Assembly: GCF_030146175.1 (NCBI RefSeq)
Contig: NZ_JASLCE010000007.1
Coordinates: 1-10,865 of the forward strand
Direction of reading: 5' to 3'
Origin: Flavobacterium sp.
Lineage (GTDB): Bacteria; Bacteroidota; Bacteroidia; Flavobacteriales; Flavobacteriaceae
Length of the DNA: 10,865 nucleotides
Part shown: piece after piece, positions 1 to 6,396 of the stretch
How positions within the stretch are numbered: position 1 is the first letter of the stretch
Layout of the letters: every line of letters starts with the position of its first letter
Notes under the pieces: model-generated
Told to the model about the DNA's origin: nothing
What the model saw: only the letters and a program-made list of their open reading frames with translations
Databases searched by the model: none
Made by a program: the position numbers and the translations under genes

Positions 1-2
1 TG

Positions 3-476
3 ACTTTTACATCTTTCAGATTGGAAGACGGTTATGATTTCTTATATATCTACAACGGATCAAGTACGGAAGCACCATTAGTAGGTGGAGCAGGTTTAAC
101 CGGATTAACATTGCCGGCACCAATCGAATCGACTGCAGCTGACGGAGCTTTAACCATGAAATTCGTTTCTGATGCAGGTGTAACCGATACAGGATGGGTG
201 GCAACAACTTCTTGTACGCCTTCTTTAGGATTGGAAGATGCTGTGTATATGGATTATTCGTATTACCCGAACCCGGTTAACGGTTTTGTAAATATTGCAT
301 CAAAAGATGCAATAACAGAAATTCAGGTATTTAATGTTCAGGGACAATTGTTATATAACAGTCAGTTGAACGACCTGGCAACAAAAGTAGATATGACGGC
401 TTATGCAACCGGAACCTACCTTTTCAAAATGAAAATCAACAACCAGACCGTGAATTTTAAGGTTGTTAAATTATAA
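3..476 (+). CDS. Secreted CUB-domain protein with T9SS type A sorting domain, 3' end only
   Basis: The reading frame is open from base 3, so the true start lies to the left of the window. The visible 157 residues begin inside a CUB-like beta-sandwich: the pattern LEDGYDFLYIYNGSS, then an IEST segment, LTMKFVSD and GWVATTSC, is typical of CUB domains. After a short linker comes a roughly 75-residue C-terminal domain starting YYPNPVNGFVNI and ending KINNQTVNFKVVKL. This is the type A sorting signal that sends proteins through the type IX secretion system across the outer membrane, where the domain is normally cleaved by the PorU sortase. The cargo (protease, adhesin or other) cannot be told because the N-terminal part is missing. 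A strong terminator follows 24 bp after the stop, so this is the last gene of its transcript. A headless paralogous copy lies at 721-1110. Confidence 0.9.
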   Translation, partial: TFTSFRLEDGYDFLYIYNGSSTEAPLVGGAGLTGLTLPAPIESTAADGALTMKFVSDAGVTDTGWVATTSCTPSLGLEDAVYMDYSYYPNPVNGFVNIASKDAITEIQVFNVQGQLLYNSQLNDLATKVDMTAYATGTYLFKMKINNQTVNFKVVKL

Positions 477-500
477 GTAAAATAACAGCAACAGCTACTA

Positions 501-534
501 AAAGCCGCTTACCGATCAGGGTAAGCGGCTTTTT
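501..534 (+). terminator. Rho-independent terminator of the CUB/T9SS gene
   Basis: A perfect 12-bp stem, AAAGCCGCTTAC (501-512) paired with GTAAGCGGCTTT (521-532), closes an 8-nt loop and runs into a T-tract. It lies 24 bp after the stop codon of the upstream gene. Confidence 0.93.
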
Positions 535-720
535 GATTTATACGCCTTGTTGTAAAGCAAAGTGTAAGGGTTTTTAATGACAATTAAGATCGTGTTACAG
601 ACAAAAAAATCAGATTTTATTTTCAAAGGGTTCAAATAATTATCTTTTAAAAACAAAATGTTCAGAATGTTGTAGAAATGATCACAAATTATTTTGAACA
701 GTAATGTAAAGTGTAATTAA
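535..720. other. AT-rich spacer without a gene
   Basis: I see no coding sequence, RNA gene or convincing promoter in these 186 bases. An in-frame TAA (718-720) ends immediately before homology to the upstream gene begins, so the spacer abuts the broken edge of the second copy and is the likely site of the deletion or recombination join. Confidence 0.6.
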
Positions 721-1110
721 ATAGGAGGAGCCGGATTAACGGGAACAACATTGCCGGGATCAATTGAATCTACAGCTACCGATGGTGCGTTAACCATGAA
801 ATTTGTTTCCAGAGGTAAAGCACCCGGATGGGTAGCAACTACTTCTTGTACGGGTACGTTGGGATTTGACGATAGTGTCTATTTGGATTATTCCTATCAT
901 CCGAACCCGGTTAATGGTTTTGTGAATATCGTTTCCAAAGATGTAATTTCCGAAATTCAGGTGTTTAATGTACAGGGACAATTGTTATATTCAAATCGAT
1001 TAAACGACCGAACCACAAAAGTAGATCTGTCGGCCTATGCAACCGGAGCCTACTTCTTTAAGATGAAAATCAACAACCAAACGGTTAATTTTAAAGTTGT
1101 TAAAATATAA
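721..1110 (+). pseudogene. Headless duplicate of the CUB/T9SS sorting-domain gene tail
   Basis: The frame from 721 encodes IGGAGLTGTTLPGSIEST onward and aligns without a frameshift to 81-476, apart from a two-codon deletion after KFVS. By eye about 63 of the last 79 residues match the first copy. Homology starts abruptly in the middle of the CUB domain, directly after an in-frame stop, so the signal peptide and any cargo domain are gone. A TTG at 751 could serve as a start, but the product would be half a CUB domain plus a sorting tail with no Sec signal, so it could not reach the secretion system. The sorting domain (YHPNPVNGFVNI to VNFKVVKI) is intact. Many differences from copy one are silent, which suggests that the two genes diverged while both were functional and this one was beheaded later. 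Confidence 0.8.
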
Positions 1111-1133
1111 TTAAAATTATCAGATTCGGAATG

Positions 1134-1170
1134 AAAAAGCCATTTGCTTGTCAAAGTAAGCGGTTTTTTT
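1134..1170 (+). terminator. Imperfect terminator after the duplicate fragment
   Basis: AAAAAGCC (1134-1141) pairs with GGTTTTT (from 1162) around a bulged G. Inside this, TTGCTT (1144-1149) pairs with AAGTAA (1154-1159) with one G-U pair, leaving a GTCA-type loop, and a run of seven T follows. The right arm, GTAAGCGGTTTTT, resembles the right arm of the terminator at 501-534, so the two look like diverged copies. Confidence 0.7.
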
Positions 1171-1183
1171 ATTTTCAATTCCT

Positions 1184-1191
1184 TATCTTTG
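1184..1191 (+). promoter_or_regulatory. Bacteroidota -7 box of the four-helix membrane protein gene
   Basis: TATCTTTG matches the Bacteroidota housekeeping -7 consensus TAnnTTTG exactly. It lies 22 bp before the ATG at 1214 and just after a terminator, where a new transcript should begin. No clear TTG at about -33 is visible, so the call rests on the -7 box and its position. Confidence 0.6.
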
Positions 1192-1213
1192 TTTAGAAAA
1201 CAAAAAACTAACT

Positions 1214-1639
1214 ATGTACGAAATTATTCAAAAAGGCCATTCCGGATTGGCTTACTTAGCTTTATTGGCTTTATTCATCGCTGTAATTAATGCTTTTTTA
1301 GGAATGAGTTCCAAAAGAGATTTCGAACCAAAAGACAGAAGAATTTCACTTTTTGGATTGATCTTTTCTCATATTCAGTTGCTTTTCGGTTTTATCCTAT
1401 ATTTTGTTTCACCACTGGGTTCGGCATCTTTCGGACAAATGAGTAACAGTGCGCTTCGATTAACTTCTTTGGAGCATCCACTAATCAATATCATTGCCAT
1501 AGCATTGATCACCATTGGTTGGTCGAAACATAAAAAAGCAGCTACCGGAACGGATAAATTCAAGAAAATAGCCGTTTTCTATGCGATAGGATTGCTTTTA
1601 ATACTAAGCAGAATACCATGGAGTTTATGGTTTAAATAA
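1214..1639 (+). CDS. Small four-helix inner-membrane protein of unknown function
   Basis: The 141-residue protein has four hydrophobic segments at about residues 12-30, 45-65, 88-103 and 118-133, with positively charged loops (residues 34-43 and 105-118). No signal peptide or enzymatic motif stands out. Histidines lie at the membrane edge or within helices: H9 before helix 1, H53 in SHIQLLFGF of helix 2 and H88 in EHPLINI at the start of helix 3. That layout could suit haem binding, as in small cytochrome b-like proteins, but no known haem motif is present and this is only inference. I recognise it as resembling small membrane proteins common in Flavobacteria but can assign no function. It has its own -7 box and terminator, so it is probably transcribed alone. 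Confidence 0.85.
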   Translation: MYEIIQKGHSGLAYLALLALFIAVINAFLGMSSKRDFEPKDRRISLFGLIFSHIQLLFGFILYFVSPLGSASFGQMSNSALRLTSLEHPLINIIAIALITIGWSKHKKAATGTDKFKKIAVFYAIGLLLILSRIPWSLWFK

Positions 1640-1642
1640 AAT

Positions 1643-1664
1643 AAAGGCCCGTAAGGGCCTTTTT
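1643..1664 (+). terminator. Rho-independent terminator of the membrane protein gene
   Basis: AAAGGCCC (1643-1650) pairs perfectly with GGGCCTTT (1655-1662) around a GTAA loop of the stable GNRA type, with a five-T run. It begins 4 bp after the stop codon. Confidence 0.93.
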
Positions 1665-1668
1665 CAAC

Positions 1669-1684
1669 TTGGCATATTTCTTGC
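1669..1684 (+). promoter_or_regulatory. Sigma-54-type -24/-12 promoter for the RlpA-like gene
   Basis: TTGGCATATTTCTTGC carries the invariant GG (1671-1672) and GC (1683-1684) exactly 10 bases apart, embedded in TGGCA and TTGC as in the RpoN consensus TGGCAC-N5-TTGCW. The predicted transcription start is near 1696, 15 bp before the ATG at 1711. It sits in the short gap just after the previous gene's terminator. The base after TGGCA is T, not C, and no activator site can be recognised. Confidence 0.7.
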
Positions 1685-1710
1685 CTTTCATCATCTAAAA
1701 AACGAATAGA

Positions 1711-2172
1711 ATGAAAAAAGTAATAGTTTACATCGTATTTGTTACACTGGCTGTTTTGTTAATCAGTACAACAACCGGAAGGGTTTTCGCTTTTCAGGCA
1801 GATCCGAAAGTGAAAGTTAACGATACGATAAAAAAAGATTCTATCACGATTCAGGGAGGTCTTAAGCTTAAGAATTATAAGAAAAATGTACATGCATCGT
1901 ATTATGCCGACCGATTTAATGGAAGAAGAACCGCAAGTGGTCGGAAATTTGACAATGCAAAATATACAGCCGCTCATAGAAATTTACCTTTCGGAACCAA
2001 AATAAAAGTAACGAATGTAGCCAATAAAAAAGCCGTTATCGTAGAAGTAACCGATCGCGGGCCATTCTCACGAGGACGAGAAATTGACCTTTCTAAAAAA
2101 GCATTTATGGAAATTACCCACGGAAAAGGCCGTGGATTTGTTAACGTAAATATCGAAGTGATTCAGGATTAA
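1711..2172 (+). CDS. RlpA-like exported double-psi beta-barrel protein
   Basis: The 153-residue protein begins with a Sec signal peptide (MKK, then a hydrophobic stretch to about residue 22) with likely cleavage after VFA at residue 27. A 30-residue linker leads to an RlpA-type double-psi beta-barrel at about 60-150: ASYYADRFNGRRTASG, YTAAHRNLPFGTKIKVTN, VEVTDRGPFSRGREIDLS. RlpA proteins act on the cell wall; the Pseudomonas enzyme is a lytic transglycosylase that cuts glycan strands lacking peptides. H89 and D115 match conserved active-site residues. The usual acid in the SGE motif is replaced by R78 (SGRKFD), so catalysis may differ. There is no lipobox and no SPOR domain, so it is the short, barrel-only form, and septal targeting is not evident. 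A sigma-54-type promoter precedes it. Its stop lies one base from the stop of the convergent YCII gene. Confidence 0.88.
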   Translation: MKKVIVYIVFVTLAVLLISTTTGRVFAFQADPKVKVNDTIKKDSITIQGGLKLKNYKKNVHASYYADRFNGRRTASGRKFDNAKYTAAHRNLPFGTKIKVTNVANKKAVIVEVTDRGPFSRGREIDLSKKAFMEITHGKGRGFVNVNIEVIQD

Positions 2173-2173
2173 A

Positions 2174-2617
2174 CTATTCGAGTTTACTTCCTTTTGCTGC
2201 CCACCATCCCATAGTTTCCACTTCCAATCGTCCGGATTTTACCGCCGGATCTAGTTTTGCCAGACTGTCGGCTTCGCGTAATGTAGGCGTGTTAAAAACC
2301 AGAATGCCCGAAATAGTTTCGTGTTTGTCCATAGGACCGGCAAGGCTGATTTTTCCGTTTTTATGCAACCAGGAAAGATGTTCCATATGTTTTTTCTGAA
2401 TTTCCTCAGCGTCTTCTTTTGGTTGGGTTCTGTTCGGACCTTTTTTTAATAAGACTAGAAAATATTTTTGCATCACATAAGTGGTACCATTGTCCTGATA
2501 ACTAAAAGTCTCCGGGACAGCTCCGGTTGGAATGGATGGCGTTTGGGCTGTTTTCTTAGGACTGCTACAGGATAAAACCGCAAGCAGAAAAAGTAAAGTA
2601 TACCGCGGCGTTTTCAT
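2174..2617 (-). CDS. YCII-domain (YciI-like) lipoprotein
   Basis: The 147-residue product begins with a lipoprotein signal: MKTPRYTLLFLLAVLSC, with the presumed lipidated cysteine at C17 followed by SSPKK. A Thr/Pro-rich linker (20-45) leads to a YCII domain at about 48-140: a KYFLVLLKKGPNR strand, then the helix with HMEHLSWLHKNGKISLAGP (H77, H80 and G94-P95) and GILVFNTPTLREADSLAKLDP. YciI-like proteins are small ferredoxin-fold dimers related to muconolactone isomerase, with a conserved histidine at the active site; most have no assigned reaction. YciI proteins are usually cytoplasmic, so the lipid anchor is notable. No acidic residues follow the cysteine, so the surface-export signal used by some Bacteroidota is not visible and a periplasmic position is more likely. 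The start lies 1 bp after the CYTH gene's stop, so the two are almost certainly co-transcribed. Confidence 0.85.
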   Translation of the reverse strand: MKTPRYTLLFLLAVLSCSSPKKTAQTPSIPTGAVPETFSYQDNGTTYVMQKYFLVLLKKGPNRTQPKEDAEEIQKKHMEHLSWLHKNGKISLAGPMDKHETISGILVFNTPTLREADSLAKLDPAVKSGRLEVETMGWWAAKGSKLE

Positions 2618-2618
2618 T

Positions 2619-3086
2619 TTACCAGTGTTTATAAGGGTTGTTACTTAAAAAAGCATTGTAATACCGTTTGTCGCCGGTAACTTCGGATCCGAGCCAGTCC
2701 GGCTTTTCAAAAAGCTCGTCTTCCGATTGCAATTCCACTTCGGCAATGATCAGTCCTTCATTGGCACCGGAAAAGACATCCACTTCAAAAGTGTGATTCC
2801 CTTTTCGGATTTCATAACGGACTTTGTCGATAACACCTTTTTCGCAGAGCGGCAGGAGCGTTTCAGCATCGGAAACCGGAATTTCCGTTTCCCATTCCAA
2901 ACGAGTCGTTCCGGAAGCATTGCCGATACCTTTAACGGTTAGAAAACCTTTTTCGCCCTTAATACGAACGCGAACCGTTCTTTCCGGATCGGAATTAAGA
3001 TAACCTTGTACGATCCTGTTTTGATGATGTGATTCGGTAATAAAAGCCTCGGATTTGACTAAAAACTTTCGCTCGATTTCCTGCAT
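2619..3086 (-). CDS. CYTH-domain protein (triphosphate tunnel metalloenzyme family)
   Basis: The 155 residues form one complete CYTH domain. The signature ExExK is at the N-terminus (E3, E5 and K7 in MQEIERKFLV). It is followed by the alternating charged residues that line the tunnel: R39 and R41 (TVRVRIKG), K52 (LTVKG), E64 and E66 (RLEWETEI), K88 and R90 (DKVRYEI), E101 and D103 (FEVDVF) and E116 and E118 (AEVELQ). The end, EVTGDKRYYNAFLS, is characteristic of the small bacterial branch. Characterised members hydrolyse inorganic tripolyphosphate or thiamine triphosphate or, more rarely, act as class IV adenylate cyclases; the substrate cannot be read from sequence. The short length and lack of a CHAD domain favour a tripolyphosphatase-type enzyme in the cytoplasm, which is inference. 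It is the first gene of a two-gene unit with the YCII lipoprotein gene. Confidence 0.9.
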   Translation of the reverse strand: MQEIERKFLVKSEAFITESHHQNRIVQGYLNSDPERTVRVRIKGEKGFLTVKGIGNASGTTRLEWETEIPVSDAETLLPLCEKGVIDKVRYEIRKGNHTFEVDVFSGANEGLIIAEVELQSEDELFEKPDWLGSEVTGDKRYYNAFLSNNPYKHW

Positions 3087-3122
3087 TTCTGGAGAAATTA
3101 ATATAAATTAGGAGCAAGTTAA

Positions 3123-3130
3123 GAAAATTA
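3123..3130 (-). promoter_or_regulatory. Weak -7 box candidate for the CYTH-YCII unit
   Basis: On the minus strand TAATTTTC departs from TAnnTTTG at the last base only. It lies 36 bp before the CYTH start codon, in the divergent spacer where a promoter is expected. No -33 element is evident. Confidence 0.3.
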
Positions 3131-3144
3131 TAGCTCCCGGATCG

Positions 3145-3152
3145 TAATTTTG
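3145..3152 (+). promoter_or_regulatory. -7 box for the membrane 'recombinase'-dinB unit
   Basis: TAATTTTG matches the Bacteroidota -7 consensus TAnnTTTG exactly and lies 29 bp before the ATG at 3182. A clear -33 TTG is not seen. The box is about 15 bp from the candidate on the other strand, so the two divergent promoters would compete for space. Confidence 0.5.
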
Positions 3153-3181
3153 CCACAGAATAATTTACCAAAAACAAGCGC

Positions 3182-5230
3182 ATGAATTTAAGACATAAGC
3201 TACAATCAAAGACAACGATAGAAAACCTGTTTGATAAACATTTTGAAAACCAGCGGTATGTCTCTGAAGATAGCTTACATTTTTTAGTGGATCTGGTACA
3301 TTTGTTCCGACCAAAAAAACCGCAGAAACAAGCGACGGTTTCCATCGAAAAATTACTTTATTTTCTGGAAGAGCATCCGGATAAACGCGAATTACTGATT
3401 GGCTATCTGGCGCAGTTGTTCAAAGAACGAAAGTTCAGCCGGATGTTATCGGACGCTGCGATTTTACAGGATGCCGATTTTGTCTTCGAAGTCAAAAAAA
3501 GATTATTAGCCAAAGTACTGCCCTATCAACCACAAAAAGACACCCTTCAATATATACTGAATCAGGTTTTTTATCTGAATTCAGATGGCATTTGGATCAA
3601 AAAAGTTCCAATGGAAGAATTATTGCGATTATTTGATCTGCTTTCGTTTCGGGATATCTATGTTTCGGTTAAAGAAAAATCACCATTATCCGAATTGCTC
3701 AATGTGATGAACCTGATTCCGCAGCGTATGAGCGGAAGAGCGATGGAAAATGATGTGATCAAAATGGTACCGGAATACAGTCAGTTTGAAAGTCCGTTTA
3801 CGGCTTTTGAAAAAGAATTGCAGGAAATTATCGAAAAAATACGTACCGGAGAACAACATGCGATTACCTCCGATGATTTGTTGTACAAGCAATTGCTAAT
3901 CCTGCACAAACAATGTGAAGAATATGTCGACAAAGCCTTTGCGAACAGTTCGAAATACGGAATTTCGATCAAGGTAAACCAAAGCCTCTTGCGCATTCGA
4001 CAGCAATTGTACCGTATGAAAATCCTGATTCCGTTATTGGTTGTCAATAAAGAAGAGGATAAAAAACACAATACGATTCAGTTGGCATTACAGCTTATCA
4101 AATTTAACTGTTATAAAAACAACGTTGGTCAGTTGATCAATGAAAGTACACAGTTGCTTTCGTATGAAATCACACAACACACGGCCAAAACAGGAGAACA
4201 TTATATTACCGAAAGCCCGAAAGAATACTTCGGAATGCTTAAAGCCGCTTTAGGAGGTGGTTTTATCGTTGGGATATTGTGTATCATCAAATTGTTGTTT
4301 TCCAAAATAGAAACCAGTGCTTTCGGACATGCATTTCTGTATAGTTTAAACTATTCGCTTGGTTTTATTGCGATTTACCTTTGTGGTTTTACATTGGCTA
4401 CAAAACAACCGGCAATGACCGCAGCGACGATCATTCAGGCGTTGGAAAAGGGAATGAAAAAACAAGGAAAAACGGAAAACAAACACAGTTCGTTCGCCAA
4501 ATTATTCGCCCGTTTGTTCCGATCTCAGTTTATCGCATTTGTCGGAAATGTTGTTATGGCTTTTCCGGTTTCCTTATTGGGAATTTGGGCGATCGATCAG
4601 GCTTTCGGTTACAATATAGCCGAAACGAAATGGCCCAAACTATTAGGTGATCTGAATCCGATTTTTTCGCCTGCCATTTTTCACGCTTCCATAGCCGGTG
4701 TATTCCTGTTTTTGTCGGGGATTATTTCCGGAAGTATTTCCAACCGAAACAAACACAATCAGGTGTATTACCGTATTCAGGAGCATCCGTTTTTAAAAAT
4801 GAGTTTTGGTGTCGAAAAAACCAAAAAAATAGCCAATTGGTTTGAACACAATTGGGCCGGTATCGTTTCGAATGGCTGGTTTGGGGTTTTCCTGGGAAGT
4901 ACAGCGTCGATAGGGATCTTTTTGGGGTTAAATCTGGACATCCGACACATTACATTTGCGAGCGGAAATTTTGCCTTAGGATTATACGGAATGGATTTTA
5001 AAGCGGATTTATGGATGATCGGCTGGAGTATTTTAGGAATTGGTCTGATCGGATTTATGAACTTTATTGTCAGTTTTGGTCTGTCGATAGGATTGGCGTT
5101 CCGTTCCCGAAACATACCGCTTTCGGAATTCCGACTTTTAAACAAGGCCATCTGGATTCATTTTAGAAAACGGCCGCTATCGTTTTTTATCCCGGTAAAA
5201 GACAAACGGGAAGAAGAATCCGTGTCCTGA
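3182..5230 (+). CDS. Multi-spanning membrane protein of the Gcr/SpecificRecomb ('site-specific recombinase') family
   Basis: The 682-residue protein has two halves. Residues 1-350 are soluble, mostly helical and charged. The C-terminal half carries about six membrane segments, near residues 356-376, 384-405, 450-471, 500-520, 564-585 and 611-640. The junction motif ITQHTAKTGEHYI (about 330-342) is, to my recollection, the hallmark of the family annotated as site-specific recombinase after the gonococcal gcr gene. None of the catalytic patterns of tyrosine or serine recombinases is visible, and the membrane topology does not fit such an enzyme, so the family name should not be read as a function. 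The true role is unknown. There are no inverted repeats or mobile-element features around it. It has a good -7 box upstream, and dinB follows 31 bp after its stop with no terminator between, so the two are probably co-transcribed. Confidence 0.8.
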   Translation: MNLRHKLQSKTTIENLFDKHFENQRYVSEDSLHFLVDLVHLFRPKKPQKQATVSIEKLLYFLEEHPDKRELLIGYLAQLFKERKFSRMLSDAAILQDADFVFEVKKRLLAKVLPYQPQKDTLQYILNQVFYLNSDGIWIKKVPMEELLRLFDLLSFRDIYVSVKEKSPLSELLNVMNLIPQRMSGRAMENDVIKMVPEYSQFESPFTAFEKELQEIIEKIRTGEQHAITSDDLLYKQLLILHKQCEEYVDKAFANSSKYGISIKVNQSLLRIRQQLYRMKILIPLLVVNKEEDKKHNTIQLALQLIKFNCYKNNVGQLINESTQLLSYEITQHTAKTGEHYITESPKEYFGMLKAALGGGFIVGILCIIKLLFSKIETSAFGHAFLYSLNYSLGFIAIYLCGFTLATKQPAMTAATIIQALEKGMKKQGKTENKHSSFAKLFARLFRSQFIAFVGNVVMAFPVSLLGIWAIDQAFGYNIAETKWPKLLGDLNPIFSPAIFHASIAGVFLFLSGIISGSISNRNKHNQVYYRIQEHPFLKMSFGVEKTKKIANWFEHNWAGIVSNGWFGVFLGSTASIGIFLGLNLDIRHITFASGNFALGLYGMDFKADLWMIGWSILGIGLIGFMNFIVSFGLSIGLAFRSRNIPLSEFRLLNKAIWIHFRKRPLSFFIPVKDKREEESVS

Positions 5231-5261
5231 TTTCGTCTGGTTTATAGCCTATATTTACTTT

Positions 5262-6344
5262 ATGGAAACGACCCCAAATTTCAGAAAGATTATCCACGTC
5301 GATATGGATGCGTTTTATGCTTCCGTAGAACAAATGGACAATCCGGAATTAAAGGGGAAACCGGTAGCCGTTGGCGGAAGTGAAGTCAGAGGAGTGGTTT
5401 CGGCAGCGAGTTATGAAGCCCGAAAATTTGGTGTTCGAAGTGCGATGAGTGGCTATATGGCGCGAAAAAACTGCCCGGAACTTATTTTTGTCCGTCCCCG
5501 TTTTGATCGGTACAAAGAGATCTCCAAAAAAATCCGAAAAATATTTTACGAATATACCGATCTGGTCGAGCCGCTTTCGCTGGACGAGGCCTATCTGGAT
5601 GTGACGGAAAACAAAAAAGGAAATCCGAGTGCCACACTGATCGCACAGGAAATCCGGAAACGTATTTTTGAGGAAGTTGGGCTAACAGCTTCGGCGGGTA
5701 TTTCGGTGAATAAATTCCTGGCAAAAGTGGCCAGTGACTATAACAAACCCAACGGACAAAAAACGATTAATCCCGAAGAAGTGATCCAATTTTTGGAAGA
5801 ACTGGACATCAAAAAATTCTATGGGATTGGAAAAGTAACGGCCGAAAAAATGTACCAGAGCGGGATTTTTACCGGAAAAGATTTAAAATCAAAATCGCTG
5901 GACTATCTGGAAGAACATTTTGGAAAAAGCGGAACTCATTATTACAATATTGTAAGAGGGATTCATAATAGCGCGGTAAAACCGGATCGGATGTTAAAAT
6001 CGGTTGGTGCCGAAAGAACTTTCAATGTCAATTTATCGTCCGAAATATTTATGGTTGAAAAGCTGGAAAATATCGCAAAAGAATTGGAAAAACGGATGAA
6101 GCCGTATAAAATAGCCGGAAAAACGGTGACCTTAAAGATCAAATATTCCGATTTTACATTACAAACGCGTAGTAAAACCTTACCCTATTTTATAGCCGAT
6201 AAAGCCCTGATTCTCGAAGCGGCCAAAGAATTGTTGTATCAGGAAAAAATGAAAGATTCCGTGCGATTGCTCGGCATTTCGTTGCACAACCTGAATACGG
6301 AAATCAAAAAAACCGTTGCGGTACAGTTGCGGTTTGACTTTTAA
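5262..6344 (+). CDS. dinB: DNA polymerase IV (Y-family translesion polymerase)
   Basis: The 360-residue product is full length for Pol IV, which copies past damaged bases at low fidelity. The palm and fingers begin with IIHVDMDAFYASVE: D14 is a metal ligand, and Y19 takes the place of the steric gate that excludes ribonucleotides, as in archaeal Dpo4. The second catalytic motif, SLDEAYLDVT, supplies D108 and E109. Helix-hairpin-helix thumb sequences (FYGIGKVTAEKMYQSGI) and a little-finger domain (about 245-350) follow. The extreme C-terminus, QLRFDF (355-360), fits a beta-clamp binding peptide. I see no LexA-like palindrome upstream, so SOS control is not evident. The gene probably depends on the promoter of the preceding membrane-protein gene. 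It ends at a hairpin shared with the convergent pyk gene. Confidence 0.96.
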   Translation: METTPNFRKIIHVDMDAFYASVEQMDNPELKGKPVAVGGSEVRGVVSAASYEARKFGVRSAMSGYMARKNCPELIFVRPRFDRYKEISKKIRKIFYEYTDLVEPLSLDEAYLDVTENKKGNPSATLIAQEIRKRIFEEVGLTASAGISVNKFLAKVASDYNKPNGQKTINPEEVIQFLEELDIKKFYGIGKVTAEKMYQSGIFTGKDLKSKSLDYLEEHFGKSGTHYYNIVRGIHNSAVKPDRMLKSVGAERTFNVNLSSEIFMVEKLENIAKELEKRMKPYKIAGKTVTLKIKYSDFTLQTRSKTLPYFIADKALILEAAKELLYQEKMKDSVRLLGISLHNLNTEIKKTVAVQLRFDF

Positions 6345-6350
6345 AAAACA

Positions 6351-6374
6351 AAACCTGCCGGAATCGACAGGTTT
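6351..6374. terminator. Bidirectional terminator between dinB and pyk
   Basis: AAACCTG (6351-6357) pairs with CAGGTTT (6368-6374); inside, one C-A mismatch is followed by CG/CG around a GAAT loop. On the minus strand the stem runs into TTGTTTTTT, a good T-tract for ending pyk. On the plus strand the following sequence is only moderately T-rich, so it should work less well for dinB. Confidence 0.75.
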
Positions 6375-6396
6375 GTATTATTTTATAATCGTATGA

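Noticed and set aside
559..716. Direct repeat AAAGTGTAA at 559-567 and 708-716, as target-site duplication
   Set aside because: There is no transposase, no inverted ends and no element between the copies; a 9-base AT-rich match within 150 bp can arise by chance.
723..728. AGGAGG before the TTG at 751, as a Shine-Dalgarno for the duplicate fragment
   Set aside because: It is part of the coding repeat (Gly-Gly codons also present in the first copy), it is too far from the TTG, and Bacteroidota rarely rely on such sites.
3182..5230. A mobile element or integrase, based on the family name 'site-specific recombinase'
   Set aside because: The protein is multi-spanning, has no recombinase catalytic motif, and no flanking repeats or attachment sites are seen.
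5250..5257. TATATTTA as a separate dinB promoter
   Set aside because: The last base is not G and the box lies 4 bp from the start codon, so transcription would begin at or inside the ATG. Co-transcription with the upstream gene is simpler.
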